Assembly (NCBI GenBank): GCA_011523245.1
Contig: WTHG01000179.1
Location: 1 to 5,567, forward strand
Direction of reading: 5' to 3'
Source of the DNA: Verrucomicrobiales bacterium
Lineage (GTDB): Bacteria > Verrucomicrobiota > Verrucomicrobiia > Limisphaerales > UBA1100
DNA length: 5,567 nt
Each line of letters starts with the position of its first letter. Positions within the stretch are counted from its first letter, which is position 1. The position numbers were made by a program, and so were the translations under genes. Below are positions 1 through 5,567 of this stretch, one piece after another. The notes under the pieces are model-generated. The model made no database searches. It worked only from the letters and a program-made list of their open reading frames with translations, and was not told where the DNA came from.

Positions 1-233
1 GTCTATTTTTGAAGGTACACGGCGAAGCCATGAGCGCCGGTGAGTTGGAAGCCTACTGCGGCCGCCTGCGTGACCTCAACGCGGCTGGTGGGCAGATCAG
101 CGAAGTGCATCTCTATACCGTGGCGCGCCCCACACCCGAAGCCTTTGCCACCAAGCTGGAAGTGCCCGAACTCGAAGCAATGGCTAAGACGGTTCGAGAT
201 CAGACAGGCTTGAGAGTTTCCTTTTTCCCCTAA
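1..233 (+). CDS. Radical SAM family protein, C-terminal fragment (5' end outside window)
   Basis: The reading frame is open to the left edge (first whole codon at position 3) and ends at the TAA at 231-233, leaving 76 residues of a longer protein. The visible tail contains EVHLYTVARPTPEA, then a helix with conserved-looking leucines and TVRDQTGLRVSFFP at the end. This pattern, a strand reading 'VQLYTVARP' followed by a short helix and a final 'TGLxV', is what I recall from the C-terminal end of a group of radical SAM proteins common in Verrucomicrobia, Planctomycetes and Deltaproteobacteria. The CxxxCxxC cluster motif would lie upstream and cannot be checked, so the substrate is unknown. A Met at position 30 could be mistaken for a start, but the frame continues upstream of it without a stop. 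The next gene begins 2 nt after this stop, so the two are probably cotranscribed and translationally coupled. Confidence 0.6.
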   Translation, partial: LFLKVHGEAMSAGELEAYCGRLRDLNAAGGQISEVHLYTVARPTPEAFATKLEVPELEAMAKTVRDQTGLRVSFFP

Positions 234-235
234 AC

Positions 236-1054
236 ATGAGCGAAGCCAGACACAATGCGTGGGGCCGCCAATGGGCATTAGGAGCGTTGGTTTTCTTGGG
301 CGGCTTCGAGGTGATGGTTTTGGAGATTGTTGGCGCGCGGTTTTTGCAGCCGTTCTTCGGCGGATCATTCTATATTTGGACGAGTCAAATCGGTGTGGTC
401 ATGTTGGCCTTAGCGTTGGGCTATGCGGTGGGCGGCCGGCTGGCGGATCGCTGGCAGCAGGCGCGTCCATTGGGGATGATGTTAATTCCAGCGGGCATTT
501 TTATATTGCTCATCCCCAATTTTGCCGGCGGCATGTTGGATGCCATAATGGAACGCTACGCTGTGGCCACACCGATTGAGGTTTCTGCCGATGGAGGAGG
601 CCAACCGGCCAGTGAATTGATCGGCGAGTTGCCGGCAGATGTTTTGGAAGGCACCGACTCCGGTGCCCCTAGTGAGGCTCCAACGGAGCCGGCCCCGGAG
701 GATGCGTGGACCGAGGTGCCGCCGTTCTGGAAGAAAATGGCCCCGGCCTTAGGCAGTGCTGTGGTGTTTTTATTGCCGTGTTTTGTGTTGGCTATGATCT
801 CGCCGTACATCATTCGGCTGGCGACACAGCAGGTGGAAAAAGTGGGCACCCTGAGCGGCACGGTGTATGCGGCCAGTACGGTGGGCAGCATCGCCGGAGT
901 GTTCATCACGGCGTACGTGTTGTTAGATCATTATTCCAATACGACCCTTTTTAGGGCAACCGGATGGTTGACCTTCGGGCTTACAGGTTTATGTTTTGCC
1001 TTGGATCTTTTATGGCCGGAATCTTCCAAAAACGAATCGGATTCAGCGGAGTAG
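236..1054 (+). CDS. Membrane half of a split spermidine synthase-like (fused MFS/spermidine synthase family) protein
   Basis: This 272-residue integral membrane protein matches the N-terminal transmembrane region of proteins often annotated 'fused MFS/spermidine synthase'. Visible family hallmarks are EIVGARFLQPFFGGS (residues 30-44), the nearby WTSQIGVVMLALALGY (48-63) and GGRLADR (66-72). Probable membrane segments are at about 14-33, 46-66, 78-97, 168-188, 205-230 and 242-260. Between segments 3 and 4 lies a proline- and acid-rich stretch (about 113-160) with twelve Asp/Glu and no Lys/Arg, which looks like an inserted flexible loop. By the positive-inside rule (basic GGRLADRWQQAR after segment 2) this loop faces outward and both termini face the cytoplasm. 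The ATG at 236 follows the previous stop by 2 nt and has no clear Shine-Dalgarno sequence, so coupling to the upstream gene is likely. The 3' end overlaps the synthase gene by 43 nt in another frame. What the membrane part does (anchor, channel or transporter) is not established. Confidence 0.72.
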   Translation: MSEARHNAWGRQWALGALVFLGGFEVMVLEIVGARFLQPFFGGSFYIWTSQIGVVMLALALGYAVGGRLADRWQQARPLGMMLIPAGIFILLIPNFAGGMLDAIMERYAVATPIEVSADGGGQPASELIGELPADVLEGTDSGAPSEAPTEPAPEDAWTEVPPFWKKMAPALGSAVVFLLPCFVLAMISPYIIRLATQQVEKVGTLSGTVYAASTVGSIAGVFITAYVLLDHYSNTTLFRATGWLTFGLTGLCFALDLLWPESSKNESDSAE

Positions 1055-1938
1055 TTTTACTGCTAGCTTTGGCTTGGAGTGTTCAGGGACAGGTGCGCCT
1101 GCGCACGAGCTCGGCGTACAACCAGATCACGGTGGAGGACACCGGCGGTTATCGGTTGCTGCGATTTAACGGCTCGATGGAGACACGCATGTGGCTGCCG
1201 AATCCGCTCTTTGGCCACTTCGAATACACCGAATATTTTCAAATGCCGCTGATTTTCAACCCCAAACCGCAACGGATGCTGTTGATGGGGTTGGGCGGCG
1301 GCAGCACGGTACGGGCGTTCCAGCATTATTATCCGGACATCCATTTGGATACCGTGGAGCTCGACCCCAAAGTGGCGCAGGTGGCCAAGCAGTTTTTTCA
1401 CGTGAAGGAAACACCGAAGCACAAGATTCACTTTAGCGATGGCCGGCAATTTTTGCGGCTCAACAAAACGCGCAAATACGACGCCATTTTGATGGACGCC
1501 TACACCTCAAATCAATTCGGCACCCACATCCCGTTTCATTTGGCGACCAAGGAATTCTTTGGCTTGGCGGCCGAAGATCTCACGGAGGAAGGCGTGCTGG
1601 TTTTCAACGTTATCGGCACCTATGACGATTGGCGCTCCGACATCGTAGGGTCCATGTATCAAACGCTGAAGTCTGTGTTCCCGAATGTGTATCACTTTCA
1701 GGCGAGCGATACGCGCAACATTGTGATGCTGGCGGTGAAATCCAAGGAGCCGCTGACCAGCACTACCCTCAAAAACAAGGTTGCCGCCTTGCGGTCCGCG
1801 CGCCCGAAGTTGCCGAAATTTTTTGGGCCACGCGTGGCTCGAATCCGGGCGCAGGCCCCCAAAAGCGCGGCGAATGCGGGCGTGTTGACGGATGATTTCG
1901 CGCCCCCTGGCGGATTGCTGAAAAGCAAAAAGCGTTAG
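1012..1938 (+). CDS. Spermidine synthase-like (aminopropyltransferase-fold) protein with N-terminal signal/anchor
   Basis: From the ATG at 1012 this is a 308-residue protein with a Rossmann-fold class I AdoMet-type domain of the polyamine aminopropyltransferase family. Seen: GLGGGST (93-99) at the glycine-rich nucleotide motif, VELDP (115-119) with the acidic residue expected to bind the ribose, SDGRQFL (142-148), MDAYTSN (161-167) at the active-site strand, HLATKEFF (176-183) and LTDDFAP (292-298) near the C-terminus. True spermidine synthases have GGGDG and D-x-x-D (DSSDP type) at the first and fourth of these sites. Here the Asp of GGGDG is Ser and the second active-site Asp is Thr165, so substrate and even activity are uncertain. 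Residues 5-26 (QKR, then a hydrophobic run ending SVQG) form a signal peptide or a membrane anchor. Start choice: 1012 preserves this segment. The in-frame ATGs at 964 and 991 lie deeper in the upstream gene. A GTG at 1093 preceded by AGGGA would give a soluble 281-residue protein. It overlaps the membrane-half gene and is surely its partner. Confidence 0.75.
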   Translation: MAGIFQKRIGFSGVVLLLALAWSVQGQVRLRTSSAYNQITVEDTGGYRLLRFNGSMETRMWLPNPLFGHFEYTEYFQMPLIFNPKPQRMLLMGLGGGSTVRAFQHYYPDIHLDTVELDPKVAQVAKQFFHVKETPKHKIHFSDGRQFLRLNKTRKYDAILMDAYTSNQFGTHIPFHLATKEFFGLAAEDLTEEGVLVFNVIGTYDDWRSDIVGSMYQTLKSVFPNVYHFQASDTRNIVMLAVKSKEPLTSTTLKNKVAALRSARPKLPKFFGPRVARIRAQAPKSAANAGVLTDDFAPPGGLLKSKKR

Positions 1939-3263
1939 CTTTCAGCCGCCTCTGGCTCCGGTAAGCGCAAGCGGGCGACAAACGCGCCATCGGTACCGTC
2001 CTTCATGGGAGTCAAGGTGCGGGAATTTTCCAGTCGGAAATTCCGGTGCTTGCGTAGGAACTCCGCAATGACCTCCTCGTTTTCTTCCGGCTCAATGCTG
2101 CAGGTGCTGTACACCAGCACACCGCCGCGTTTGAGCAGGGGTGCAGCGCGTTTGAGCAGATCCAACTGAGCGCGAGCCAGTGTGGGTAGTTCGCGGGCAT
2201 TGAGCCGCCAGCGCACGTCCACACGCCGCCGCATTACACCGGTGTTGGAGCAGGGGGCATCGATCAGAATCCGGTCAAACGGTCCGGCATTTTTGAGGTC
2301 AATTTGCGCCAAAGCCTTGGGCTGAATACAGGTGATCTCTAGCCGTTCGGCATTGTCTCGGAGCCGATCTAGCCGTCTATCATCAACATCGATGGCCAGT
2401 ACGGCACCATCATCTTGCATGCGTTGGGCGATGGCGGTGGTCTTGCCACCCGGCGCGGCGCATAGATCGAGAATGTTTTCTCCCGGGCGCGGATCGAGTT
2501 CCTGCACGGAGGCCAGTGTACTGGGATCTTGAATGTAAAACATGCCCTCAGCAAAACTGGCTAGTGCCGCGGGTGATCCATCCGCCTCGATGCGATACAT
2601 CAAGCCGGGGCTCAGCCAAGGGAGATCGCAGGGAGAGAACGAAACTTTTTCCTGCGTCCACTGCGCCTCAAGCTCGTCGGCCGTGACGCGTAGCGTATTG
2701 CGCCGTGCATAAATGGGTGCGGGCTGGTTATTCCATTCCAGCAGCGCATGGGTGTCATCTGGCCAACGATGTTGCCAGCGCTGCACGAGCCATTGCGGAT
2801 GGGAATGGCCGACGGCCGGCTGGCGTTGGCGCAGCTCCGCAAGGCGCTCCAGCCATTGGGGTTTTTCCCGCAGGGCATTGCGGAGCACGGCATTGATGAA
2901 GCCGGCCTGATTGCCGAGGTCATGCCGTCGGGCGAGGTTGACCGTTTCATTTACTGCGGCATGATCCGGCACGCGATCGAGCTGGAAAATTTGGTATAAA
3001 CCGAGGCGCAACAGGATCTGCGCTAACGGTCGCTGACGGCGGCCGTCGGTTTTTTGATCCACCAACCAATCCAGCCAGGCACGATGGCGAATGACGCCCA
3101 GCACGAGTTCCTGGCATAGCCCACGGTCCGGCCCACTCAGCTGCGGCAGAGCTTCTGTCAGAAGCGTTTCGGCGGGAATAGGTTCCCTCTCCCACTCCCG
3201 CAATAATCGGGCGGCGATTTCTCTTGGTTTTTGCCTCGGCACGCGCGTACTATCGATGCACAC
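1935..3263 (-). CDS. rsmB: 16S rRNA (cytosine-967-C5)-methyltransferase RsmB
   Basis: RsmB (Sun/Fmu) methylates C5 of a cytosine in 16S rRNA (C967 in E. coli numbering) using S-adenosylmethionine, in the cytoplasm on naked small-subunit RNA. The 442-residue product is close to the usual size of about 430. Residues ~12-145 form the NusB-like RNA-binding helical domain (ELVLGVIRHRAWLDWLV, HAAVNETVNLA, FINAVLRNAL). The methyltransferase domain follows: YIQDPSTL (243-250), AdoMet motif LDLCAAPGGKT (265-275), DAPCSNTG (335-342) with the conserved Cys338, and STCSIEPEENE (386-396), where Cys388 is the expected nucleophile attacking C6. The protein ends with DGTDGAFVARLRL, the family's closing strand. 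All catalytic residues are present. Start: the GTG at 3263, with GGA five nt upstream, is preferred; a GTG at 3242 would remove seven residues and has no visible ribosome-binding site. Its 3' end overlaps the stop codon of the convergent synthase gene by 4 nt. Upstream it is divergent from greA. Confidence 0.93.
   Translation of the reverse strand: MCIDSTRVPRQKPREIAARLLREWEREPIPAETLLTEALPQLSGPDRGLCQELVLGVIRHRAWLDWLVDQKTDGRRQRPLAQILLRLGLYQIFQLDRVPDHAAVNETVNLARRHDLGNQAGFINAVLRNALREKPQWLERLAELRQRQPAVGHSHPQWLVQRWQHRWPDDTHALLEWNNQPAPIYARRNTLRVTADELEAQWTQEKVSFSPCDLPWLSPGLMYRIEADGSPAALASFAEGMFYIQDPSTLASVQELDPRPGENILDLCAAPGGKTTAIAQRMQDDGAVLAIDVDDRRLDRLRDNAERLEITCIQPKALAQIDLKNAGPFDRILIDAPCSNTGVMRRRVDVRWRLNARELPTLARAQLDLLKRAAPLLKRGGVLVYSTCSIEPEENEEVIAEFLRKHRNFRLENSRTLTPMKDGTDGAFVARLRLPEPEAAES
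3224..3253 (+). promoter_or_regulatory. Candidate sigma-70-like promoter for greA (weak)
   Basis: TTGGTT at 3224-3229 and TACTAT at 3248-3253 are separated by 18 nt and match three and four of six consensus positions, respectively. Transcription would begin near 3260, giving a leader of about 50 nt before the greA ATG at 3311. The elements lie within the 5' end of rsmB on the other strand. The match is weak and promoter consensus in this bacterial group is poorly known, so this is a suggestion only. Confidence 0.2.
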
Positions 3264-3310
3264 GCAGTTCCACGCGAGCCCTTTCGCGGGGGCGGAGCAT
3301 TGTCACAGGT
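3264..3310. promoter_or_regulatory. Divergent rsmB-greA intergenic region
   Basis: Only 47 nt separate the proposed GTG of rsmB (minus strand) from the ATG of greA (plus strand), so promoters for both must overlap each other or the coding sequences. It contains a small GC-rich inverted repeat, CGCGA (3273-3277) and TCGCG (3284-3288) with a 6-nt loop, about 22 nt before the greA start, and a GGAG at 3294-3297 that is rather far (13 nt) from that ATG. On the minus strand the complement of 3299-3307 reads TGTGACAAT, which resembles an extended -10 element for rsmB, but I see no convincing -35 sequence upstream of it. Confidence 0.4.
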
Positions 3311-5146
3311 ATGAAAGAAGAATTTGAGAAATTGGCGGCCAGCGGAAAAATTCGTGCCGCCGATGTTGATACCCTCGTTCAATTGGCCACCGAGGGTTTT
3401 TGTATGCACAAGAGCTGGGGATTCGGTCAGATCAAGACCGTGGATGTGGTGCTCGGCAAATTGTCAGTGGATTTCGACGGCCGCGAGGGCCACGCCATTG
3501 ACCTCGCCTTTGCGCCGAAAATTCTCACGCCCATTGCCAAGAGTCACATCGAGGCTCGTAAAGCCACGGACATGGATGGCCTGAAACAAATGGCTGCCCT
3601 GCATCATGATGAAGTGATTAAAGTGATCGTGGATAGCTACGGCAATCTCGCCACCACGGACAAAGTGAGAGACGTGCTCGTGCCCAACGTGGTGGAGGCG
3701 GATGATTACAAGAAATGGTGGGAAACGGCGCGCCGCGAAATGAAAAAAGGCGGCCACTTTAAAGTACCCACCAAAAAGACCGAGCCCATTGAGTATCAGT
3801 CCGAGGACATTCCGTTGCAGGAACGGCTGCTGAGAGACTTTACCGACGCCCGCGGATTGAAAGCACGGTTGCCCATCGCTGTGGATTTAGGCAAGAGCGC
3901 CGCAGACCTTGATGACAAGGCGGCGGCGGCAGAAGTTACTTTAACCAAGCTGAACGAAGAAATTAGCAGCCACGCCCGCACCCAATCGGCGCTCGCGCTG
4001 GAGGCAGTCATGGTGCGTGACGACCTCGCCCAAGCGCTGGGGACCGCAGTGGGCGAAGACGCCCCGGCTGAATCCGCAATCTGGGACGGGGAATCGGAGC
4101 TGTCGGAAATCATTCCCGCCATGCCGGTTGGCCGCCAACATCGGGCATTGGAATCCTATCAAAGTACCACGGAAAATTGGCCTCAGGATTTCCTGAATCT
4201 CATCACCCAGGTTCCCGCTCGTTTGGTCGGCGATTGCGTTACGTTGCTGGCCGAAGGCGGCCACAAGAAGGAACTGACGGAGGAGCTGAATTCCCTGATC
4301 AACCACCATGGTGCCACGGGAGAATTACTCTTGTGGCTGGCTAAAGATAAGAGCGGAGACTACGCCGAGCTGCTCACGCCGGAGGCGTTTGGCGCGATGC
4401 TCTCGGCAATTGAGCGGGAAACCAGTGATGAAAAGCGCGCGAGCAAGTTGCGAGATTTCCTGCTGACCGATGCAAAATTTTTCGACCTCATCACCAGCGA
4501 CGTAGATGTCGAGGTGGTGCAAGATATCGTTCGCGCGATTCAGATGTCCACCTGTTTTGAGGGTATGGACAAGCGCTCGGTGCTCGGCAAAATTGTCAAG
4601 GCGCACCCCGAGATCCAGTCGTTCATCACCCAAGGCGACAAAGACAAGGCAGAGACAAAACCCGTCGACTCCTCGCTCATTGTTTCGTGGGAAAGCCTCG
4701 AGCGGAAGAAGAACGATCTTGAGGAACTCATGCAAAAACGCATTCCGGCCAACTCGAAGGAAATCGAAATTGCCCGCGAGTATGGTGATTTGCGCGAGAA
4801 CGCCGAATTCAAGGCCGCCAAGGAGCAGCAGAAGGTGCTCATGGCGTTGCAGGCCGAATGGGAGAACGACGTCGACCGCGCCCGCGGCATCAACTACGCC
4901 GATGCCGATACCAGCGCGGCCAACGTGGGCACGCGCGTGACAGTGACCAACCTAGCGAACAATGAACGCGAGGAATACTCCCTCATGGGCGCGTGGGATG
5001 GCGACCCCGACAACAACCGCATCAGTTACCTTACCCCGCTGGGTCAAGCCATCTTTGGCAGTGAACCGGGCGCGGAAGTGGAAGTGCAGCTGGGCGACGA
5101 GACCCGCCGGATTCGCGTGGATTCAATCGCGCCGCTGGCTTCCTGA
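3311..5146 (+). CDS. greA: Long-form GreA/GreB-family transcription elongation factor
   Basis: Residues ~455-611 are a complete GreA module. Gre factors enter the RNA polymerase secondary channel and stimulate cleavage of the transcript in backtracked complexes. The module has a coiled-coil hairpin (SWESLERKKNDLEELM onward) with the diagnostic tip EYGDLRENAEFKAAKEQQ (490-507), then a C-terminal FKBP-like domain from about 538 (VGTRVTVTNL, ISYLTPLGQAIFG, GAEVEVQLG). Asp493 and Glu496 correspond to the E. coli GreA tip residues D41 and E44 that coordinate the catalytic magnesium, so cleavage activity is expected. About 450 extra residues precede it: a helical start, a beta-rich stretch WGFGQIKTVDVVLGKLSVDF (36-55) resembling Tudor/SH3-like folds, a basic aromatic patch around KKWWETARREMKKGGHF (134-150), then mostly helical sequence. 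E. coli GreA has only 158 residues; comparable extended forms are known in Chlamydiae. The ATG at 3311 is chosen over a TTG at 3224, whose added 29 residues are Arg/Ser-rich and unlike the family. aroB follows after 10 nt, suggesting an operon. Confidence 0.88.
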   Translation: MKEEFEKLAASGKIRAADVDTLVQLATEGFCMHKSWGFGQIKTVDVVLGKLSVDFDGREGHAIDLAFAPKILTPIAKSHIEARKATDMDGLKQMAALHHDEVIKVIVDSYGNLATTDKVRDVLVPNVVEADDYKKWWETARREMKKGGHFKVPTKKTEPIEYQSEDIPLQERLLRDFTDARGLKARLPIAVDLGKSAADLDDKAAAAEVTLTKLNEEISSHARTQSALALEAVMVRDDLAQALGTAVGEDAPAESAIWDGESELSEIIPAMPVGRQHRALESYQSTTENWPQDFLNLITQVPARLVGDCVTLLAEGGHKKELTEELNSLINHHGATGELLLWLAKDKSGDYAELLTPEAFGAMLSAIERETSDEKRASKLRDFLLTDAKFFDLITSDVDVEVVQDIVRAIQMSTCFEGMDKRSVLGKIVKAHPEIQSFITQGDKDKAETKPVDSSLIVSWESLERKKNDLEELMQKRIPANSKEIEIAREYGDLRENAEFKAAKEQQKVLMALQAEWENDVDRARGINYADADTSAANVGTRVTVTNLANNEREEYSLMGAWDGDPDNNRISYLTPLGQAIFGSEPGAEVEVQLGDETRRIRVDSIAPLAS

Positions 5147-5156
5147 CCTATAAGCC

Positions 5157-5567
5157 ATGCGCACGGTCAAGGTACCGCTGGCGGACCGCTCCTACCCGAT
5201 TCGAATCGGGAGCGGATTGCTCGCGGGCCTTGGCGCCCAGTGCGCGCGACTCAAACTCGGCCGCCGTTGCGCGGTGATTTCCGATGCCACGGTGGCCCGG
5301 CGATATCGTAAACCGGCGCTGGCCTCGCTCAAGGCCGCCGGCTTTGAGCCGATCTTCATTTCCCAACCGGCCGGCGAACAGGCCAAAACCCTGAAGAATG
5401 TGCAGGCCTGTTACGATCTACTGGCCAAACACCGGCTGGAGCGCGGCTCGTTTGTGGTCGCCTTGGGCGGCGGCGTGGTCGGCGATCTGGGCGGGTTTGT
5501 GGCTGCCACCTATTTGCGCGGGATTGATTTTGTGCAGGTGCCCACCACGCTGTTGGCGCAGGTGGAT
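5157..5567 (+). CDS. aroB: 3-dehydroquinate synthase AroB, N-terminal part (3' end outside window)
   Basis: AroB converts DAHP to 3-dehydroquinate, the second step of the shikimate pathway to aromatic amino acids, in the cytoplasm with NAD+ and a divalent metal (Zn or Co). The visible 137 residues (of about 360 usual) contain the standard N-terminal domain: YPIRIGSG near residues 13-20, PAGEQAKTL (71-79), the NAD-binding GGGVVGDLGGF (104-114), ATYLRG (117-122) and VQVPTTLLAQVD (126-137). The last of these leads into the expected SSVGGK, which is cut off by the window edge. Metal-ligand residues would lie further downstream and cannot be checked. The ATG at 5157 starts 10 nt after the greA stop, with no good Shine-Dalgarno sequence in the gap, so readthrough transcription and perhaps translational coupling from greA are likely. 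A strong inverted repeat lies in the first codons. Confidence 0.93.
   Translation, partial: MRTVKVPLADRSYPIRIGSGLLAGLGAQCARLKLGRRCAVISDATVARRYRKPALASLKAAGFEPIFISQPAGEQAKTLKNVQACYDLLAKHRLERGSFVVALGGGVVGDLGGFVAATYLRGIDFVQVPTTLLAQVD
5186..5215 (+). repeat. Inverted repeat / potential hairpin in the 5' coding region of aroB
   Basis: CCCGATTCGAATCGGG at 5195-5210 is a perfect 16-nt palindrome. In addition CCGCTCC (5186-5192) is the reverse complement of GGAGCGG (5209-5215). The mRNA could fold into a 7-bp outer stem with a 4-nt bulge on the left arm, followed by an inner stem around TTCG/CGAA. It begins 30 nt inside aroB and has no trailing U-run, so it is not an intrinsic terminator. It encodes the conserved YPIRIGSG stretch, so coding constraint may be the whole explanation. 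Confidence 0.5.

Noticed and set aside
3..368. Minus-strand open frame of 121 codons across the radical SAM end and the membrane gene start.
   Set aside because: Low-complexity Arg/Pro/Ser-rich translation with no family resemblance, and it spans two well-supported plus-strand coding regions; a shadow frame.
1012..1054. Programmed -1 frameshift joining the membrane and synthase halves, as the main mode of expression.
   Set aside because: The only slippery-like string (CCAAAAAC) pairs poorly after slippage, and the second gene has its own plausible ATG, so separate translation is simpler. Kept only as a minor possibility.
2126..2159. A 13-nt direct repeat, CGCGTTTGAGCAG, occurring twice with a 21-nt period.
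   Set aside because: It lies inside rsmB and simply encodes two Leu-Leu-Lys-Arg segments before the GGVLVYSTCS strand; only two copies and no other sign of a repeat element.
3224..3310. TTG start at 3224 extending GreA by 29 residues.
   Set aside because: The added segment is Arg/Ser/Tyr-rich without family character, overlaps the 5' end of rsmB, and the ATG at 3311 begins a typical helical N-terminus.
3941..4735. Long minus-strand open frames opposite greA (up to 136 codons).
   Set aside because: They lie antisense to a continuous, recognisable greA reading frame and their translations show no domain or start context.
5195..5210. TTCGAATC inside the aroB palindrome resembles a tRNA T-loop, hinting at a tRNA or an attachment site.
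   Set aside because: The stem around a TTCGAAT loop would need A-C and G-G pairs, there is no cloverleaf upstream, and the bases encode the conserved AroB N-terminal strand.

Overview
This window looks like ordinary chromosomal sequence from a bacterium of the Planctomycetes-Verrucomicrobia-Chlamydiae (PVC) group, most likely Verrucomicrobiota. The main evidence is a roughly 611-residue GreA-type transcription factor, in which a short GreA module sits at the C-terminus of a long extra region. Extended GreA proteins of this sort are known to me from that group. The assignment is an inference from memory, not a search. Base composition is moderately GC-rich and coding density is very high. No insertion sequence, tRNA, rRNA, CRISPR array or other mobile feature was seen.

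Layout. Positions 1-233 (+) hold the C-terminal end of a probable radical SAM protein. After a 2-nt gap, 236-1054 (+) encodes the membrane half of a 'fused spermidine synthase' family protein. It overlaps by 43 nt the gene for the matching synthase (aminopropyltransferase-like) half, 1012-1938 (+). On the minus strand, 1935-3263 encodes RsmB, the 16S rRNA m5C methyltransferase. It meets the synthase gene tail to tail, with the two stop codons overlapping. A short divergent intergenic region (about 3264-3310) separates rsmB from the long greA gene, 3311-5146 (+). Ten nucleotides further on, aroB (3-dehydroquinate synthase) starts at 5157 and runs off the window end.

How they work together. There are two plus-strand transcription units, radical SAM/membrane half/synthase half and greA-aroB, with rsmB between them on the opposite strand. 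The two synthase-family genes almost certainly act as a pair, because they are the two halves of a protein that is often a single chain. rsmB, greA and aroB are housekeeping genes for rRNA modification, rescue of backtracked RNA polymerase and the shikimate pathway.

I do not see a new multi-gene system. The points most worth a second look are: (i) the split synthase pair, whose catalytic half has lost the usual second active-site Asp and is predicted to face outward; (ii) the acidic loop inserted in the membrane half; (iii) the uncharacterised ~450-residue N-terminal region of the long GreA, which includes a Tudor/SH3-like stretch.
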